In this document: one piece after another, positions 61,575-64,000 of the stretch
Position numbering within the stretch: position 1 is the stretch's first letter
Layout of the letters: each line of letters begins with the position of its first letter
Assembly: GCA_964606505.1 (NCBI GenBank)
Contig: CAZSGM010000004.1
Coordinates: 77,832-141,831 of the forward strand
Reading direction: 5' to 3'
DNA length: 64,000 bases
Source of the DNA: CAKVOD01 sp964606505
GTDB lineage: Bacteria; Bacillota; Clostridia; Christensenellales; UBA1242
Notes under the pieces: model-generated
Databases searched by the model: none
What the model was told of the DNA's origin: nothing
The model's input: only the letters and a program-made list of their open reading frames with translations
Made by a program: the position numbers and the translations under genes

Positions 61575-64000
61575 TTAAACAATTATACTTGAGTTGACGT
61601 TTGGCGTTGTTATTTTGTAATTGATTTGCACGGTCTCAACAAGCAAGACATTAACATTTCGCCCATTTGCATTCGCGCCCGTCAAACTTGTATACTCTAT
61701 TTTACCATAATACCCATATACAAAGCAAATGCGTAACGCCTTATCGTAATTTTTTAATCGATTAAATGTAAGTGTCATATTTGCGGTAGGATGAATTTGC
61801 ATAACAAGTTCGTCCCCAATAAACACGTACACCATAAACTGTTGCGTAGTGAGGTTTTGGCACGACAGCGTAACCGTTTGCACGAACACATTCCATTTTG
61901 CGTAAAGCGAAACGCTTGTGTAAGTTTGACTTGCGCTAAGTTGCGTAACAATCTTACTTTCGTCTGAGCAAGTTGAATCGCCCAAATACCAGCCCCCGAA
62001 GATGTAACCATCTTTTGTTGGTGTATCCAAGACTGTTAGTGTGCCATTAAGGTGTCTTTGCGCAACCACCCCGCTGTATGTTCCGCTGAACCTTATCCCG
62101 CCTTGGTCGTAGTAGTTTATATTAACTGCCCATTCCCAGTTGCCGTATAGCGTTTCCGCGCCGTCGCAGTTGTAGTCCCACGCAGTTGTGCACGCGCTAT
62201 CCGTGTAAAGCACGAGCGTGTGGTTGTCTTTGCTCACATTAAGCAACGCCTCAATTTCGTGAGAGGTAGTTGTTGTTCCACCCCTAAGGCTTACTGTCTT
62301 ACTTGTGTTTGTGTTGCTTGTTGGGTCAGTGTAATTTATTGTTAAATTGTAATACTGCACAATACCGCCTGTTATGCTGCCGTTTGTGGTAACTGTTACG
62401 CTGGTTTCGCTAGGCACATCCGGATCGCAAGTAACACTGCCATCCAACGTTCCATTGACTTTTATGGTGCTACCATTTTCTAAATCTACATCTGCAGCAG
62501 TTGTGCCCTCAATATTAACTTGTGCGATATACGAGCGATTTTTTCTTACACGAACATCAACACCGCCAATTGTGTTCGTAATTTCAACATCTTTTATCTC
62601 AACTATTGCATGGGACATAGCATAGTGTTGATAAAAAGTTGCATCAAATAATGGCGCTACATCAATTACAGCGTTTCCCGCTTCCTCATTTTCAAAGGTG
62701 CAATTATCAATGCTTGCTACAGCCGTATTAAAATATATTGTTCGCCCACCTTTGTTTCCCTTAAAACTTGTGTTTTTTACTGCAATTTTTGATGTACCAC
62801 CTGTATCGCTAATACCTGATATATCCCCCACATTGTTCTCAAATAAACAATTATCGAATGTTTGCTCAGCTAAAGTAGTGTAATTAGCCCAGTCAACCTC
62901 ATGCGTAACCGCACCAAAGCAAGTGCCATACGTGCTTATATTTGAAATAAAATCAGTATTCGTTATTTCTATTTCCGCATCCCCGTTTAAAATTGCAGGC
63001 CCAGTCCCTCTAACCCAATTGTTGCTAAATATGGAATTGTTAATTTTAAACGCTGAATAACTCAGCCCTAATTTGTGAGCCGTAGAACCATACGCATATT
63101 TTTCATAACCGCCAAACCCTATATGCAGTGCACCACCGCCGCCGCCACTATCGGCGTAACTATTTGCTACATTTGTATCAAAGTTACAGTCTTCAAGATT
63201 TACTACTTTAACATTTCGGAATTTAACTGCGCCACCATCTACGGCAGCGTAATTATTAGTAAAGTCTACATTATTAAAGGTAACATTTGTTATGGTATAA
63301 TCCGATAATTCGGTTTCTTGAATTTCAAAACCAACAAGAATAGCTCCGCCAATGCTTGACCTGAGGTGCGAAAAGGTGCTGTTGCTAATGCTGGCTTCGC
63401 CTTTCGCTATGGTTATCGCAGCCCCGCTACCTGTCGAGTAGACGTTACTAATATTTAAGTTATTTGTAAGGAGTTTGCCGCTACTTGTAATAGCGGAATA
63501 ATTAGTTGTTGGGTCATTAGAGTCTTCAGAAAAATTAATTGAATAGCCCGACGTGCCAGCGTTTAGGTTGACATTCCAACCTGTCGCGCCACCATCTATG
63601 TTTAGGTTGTTAATTGTGAGTTGCGCGTCCTCTGCAACGGCAAAAACCGTGTTTGCCCACTCCGACTTGTCGAGAATATAGTTGTTCCCATCAATTGTGA
63701 GGTTTTTACCAACAAGAGCCGCACCCTCCGTAGCTAAAAGATTGTTGTTCAGTTTAATTGTGTCGTTGTTTAGCGCAGAGGTAAACGCGTCTTGGAAGTT
63801 TGCAAATGCACTAACTTTTGAGCCATTGCGCCAAACCTCAATTACCCCATTTGCGTCCGCTGTCGGAGTGTATGTTTTCACAAACGGCGTGTACCCGTAC
63901 AAAATAACGTTCCCGCTCGCCGTCGCATAACTAATATGCGAAACGCAAAGTATCGCGTTTTCGTTCAACATAACAAACGTTGCGGCTTTGCTGTCCGTGC
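61575..64000 (-). CDS. Beta-helix surface protein with InlB-type repeat (5-prime end outside window)
   Basis: At least 808 residues; the frame stays open to base 64000, so the start is beyond the window. The main part is a right-handed beta-helix of Pmp-like turns (GGAVKFRNVKVVNLEDCNF, NSIFSNNWVRGTGPAIL, NCLFENNVGDISG). Next comes an InlB/Listeria-Bacteroides-type repeat (TPTKDGYIFGGWYLGD to VSLYAKW). The C-terminal 85 residues (QQFMVYVFIGDELVMQIHP to TTPNVNSSIIV) match the C-terminal domain of the 8787 and 41327 proteins in length and hydrophobic pattern. It is probably exported and held on the surface. Confidence 0.85.
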   Translation of the reverse strand, partial: TDSKAATFVMLNENAILCVSHISYATASGNVILYGYTPFVKTYTPTADANGVIEVWRNGSKVSAFANFQDAFTSALNNDTIKLNNNLLATEGAALVGKNLTIDGNNYILDKSEWANTVFAVAEDAQLTINNLNIDGGATGWNVNLNAGTSGYSINFSEDSNDPTTNYSAITSSGKLLTNNLNISNVYSTGSGAAITIAKGEASISNSTFSHLRSSIGGAILVGFEIQETELSDYTITNVTFNNVDFTNNYAAVDGGAVKFRNVKVVNLEDCNFDTNVANSYADSGGGGGALHIGFGGYEKYAYGSTAHKLGLSYSAFKINNSIFSNNWVRGTGPAILNGDAEIEITNTDFISNISTYGTCFGAVTHEVDWANYTTLAEQTFDNCLFENNVGDISGISDTGGTSKIAVKNTSFKGNKGGRTIYFNTAVASIDNCTFENEEAGNAVIDVAPLFDATFYQHYAMSHAIVEIKDVEITNTIGGVDVRVRKNRSYIAQVNIEGTTAADVDLENGSTIKVNGTLDGSVTCDPDVPSETSVTVTTNGSITGGIVQYYNLTINYTDPTSNTNTSKTVSLRGGTTTTSHEIEALLNVSKDNHTLVLYTDSACTTAWDYNCDGAETLYGNWEWAVNINYYDQGGIRFSGTYSGVVAQRHLNGTLTVLDTPTKDGYIFGGWYLGDSTCSDESKIVTQLSASQTYTSVSLYAKWNVFVQTVTLSCQNLTTQQFMVYVFIGDELVMQIHPTANMTLTFNRLKNYDKALRICFVYGYYGKIEYTSLTGANANGRNVNVLLVETVQINYKITTPNVNSSIIV

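Overview
The window looks like a chromosome segment of a low-GC, endospore-lineage Bacillota, most likely an uncultured Clostridia-type bacterium. The evidence is a mother-cell sigma factor of the SigK type, RNase J, the TrmR/TrhP tRNA-wobble pair, strong GGAG-type ribosome sites, phi-LC3/BhlA-type holins and large GLUG/InlB-type surface proteins. Intergenic DNA is very AT-rich. A run of exactly 100 N (37754..37853) shows this is a draft scaffold. No tRNA, rRNA or CRISPR was found.

Layout. 1-5.2 kb: mfd (cut by the edge), pth, tadA, sigK, an RnfC-like protein without Fe-S cysteines, and an unknown gene. 5.4-8.6 kb: ftsA then ftsZ, separated by a terminator. 8.8-11.3 kb: a beta-helix surface protein with an in-frame G13 tract. 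11.9-14.6 kb: rsmD and alr, both apparently leaderless, plus a small unknown gene. 14.7-18.1 kb: divergent feoB (two Asn-rich insertions) and feoA. 18.2-27.2 kb: two unknown cytoplasmic genes, trhP, trmR, rnj and a membrane protein. 27.6-40.9 kb: a podovirus-like cassette on the minus strand (regulator, terminase, portal, scaffold, capsid, head-tail proteins, two holins) with no integrase, replication or endolysin gene; one plus-strand membrane gene with its own promoter sits inside it. 41.3-43.7 kb: a second beta-helix protein, whose G13 tract leaves it out of frame. 43.9-53.3 kb: obgE, a degenerate SDR, membrane proteins, rpsT, murI and ddl. 53.4-54.9 kb: two half-size TSUP transporters, the upstream one preceded by a GC-rich island. 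55.0-58.3 kb: a candidate structured RNA with its own promoter and terminator-like end, then a large membrane-anchored repeat protein. 58.8-64 kb: a GNAT-like protein, a SLOG-family protein divergent from an XRE regulator, and a third beta-helix/InlB-type surface protein running off the end.

How it fits together. Cell-wall and division functions are scattered here (ftsA, ftsZ, alr, murI, ddl). Translation is served by pth, tadA, trhP/trmR, rsmD, rpsT and obgE. The three large surface proteins share a C-terminal domain, and two of them look phase-variable.

Two patterns run through the window. Conserved enzymes carry low-complexity insertions (FeoB, Ddl, RNase J, the RnfC-like protein, Alr). 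Several genes are followed directly by degenerate tandem arrays whose units resemble the end of the gene, stop codon included.
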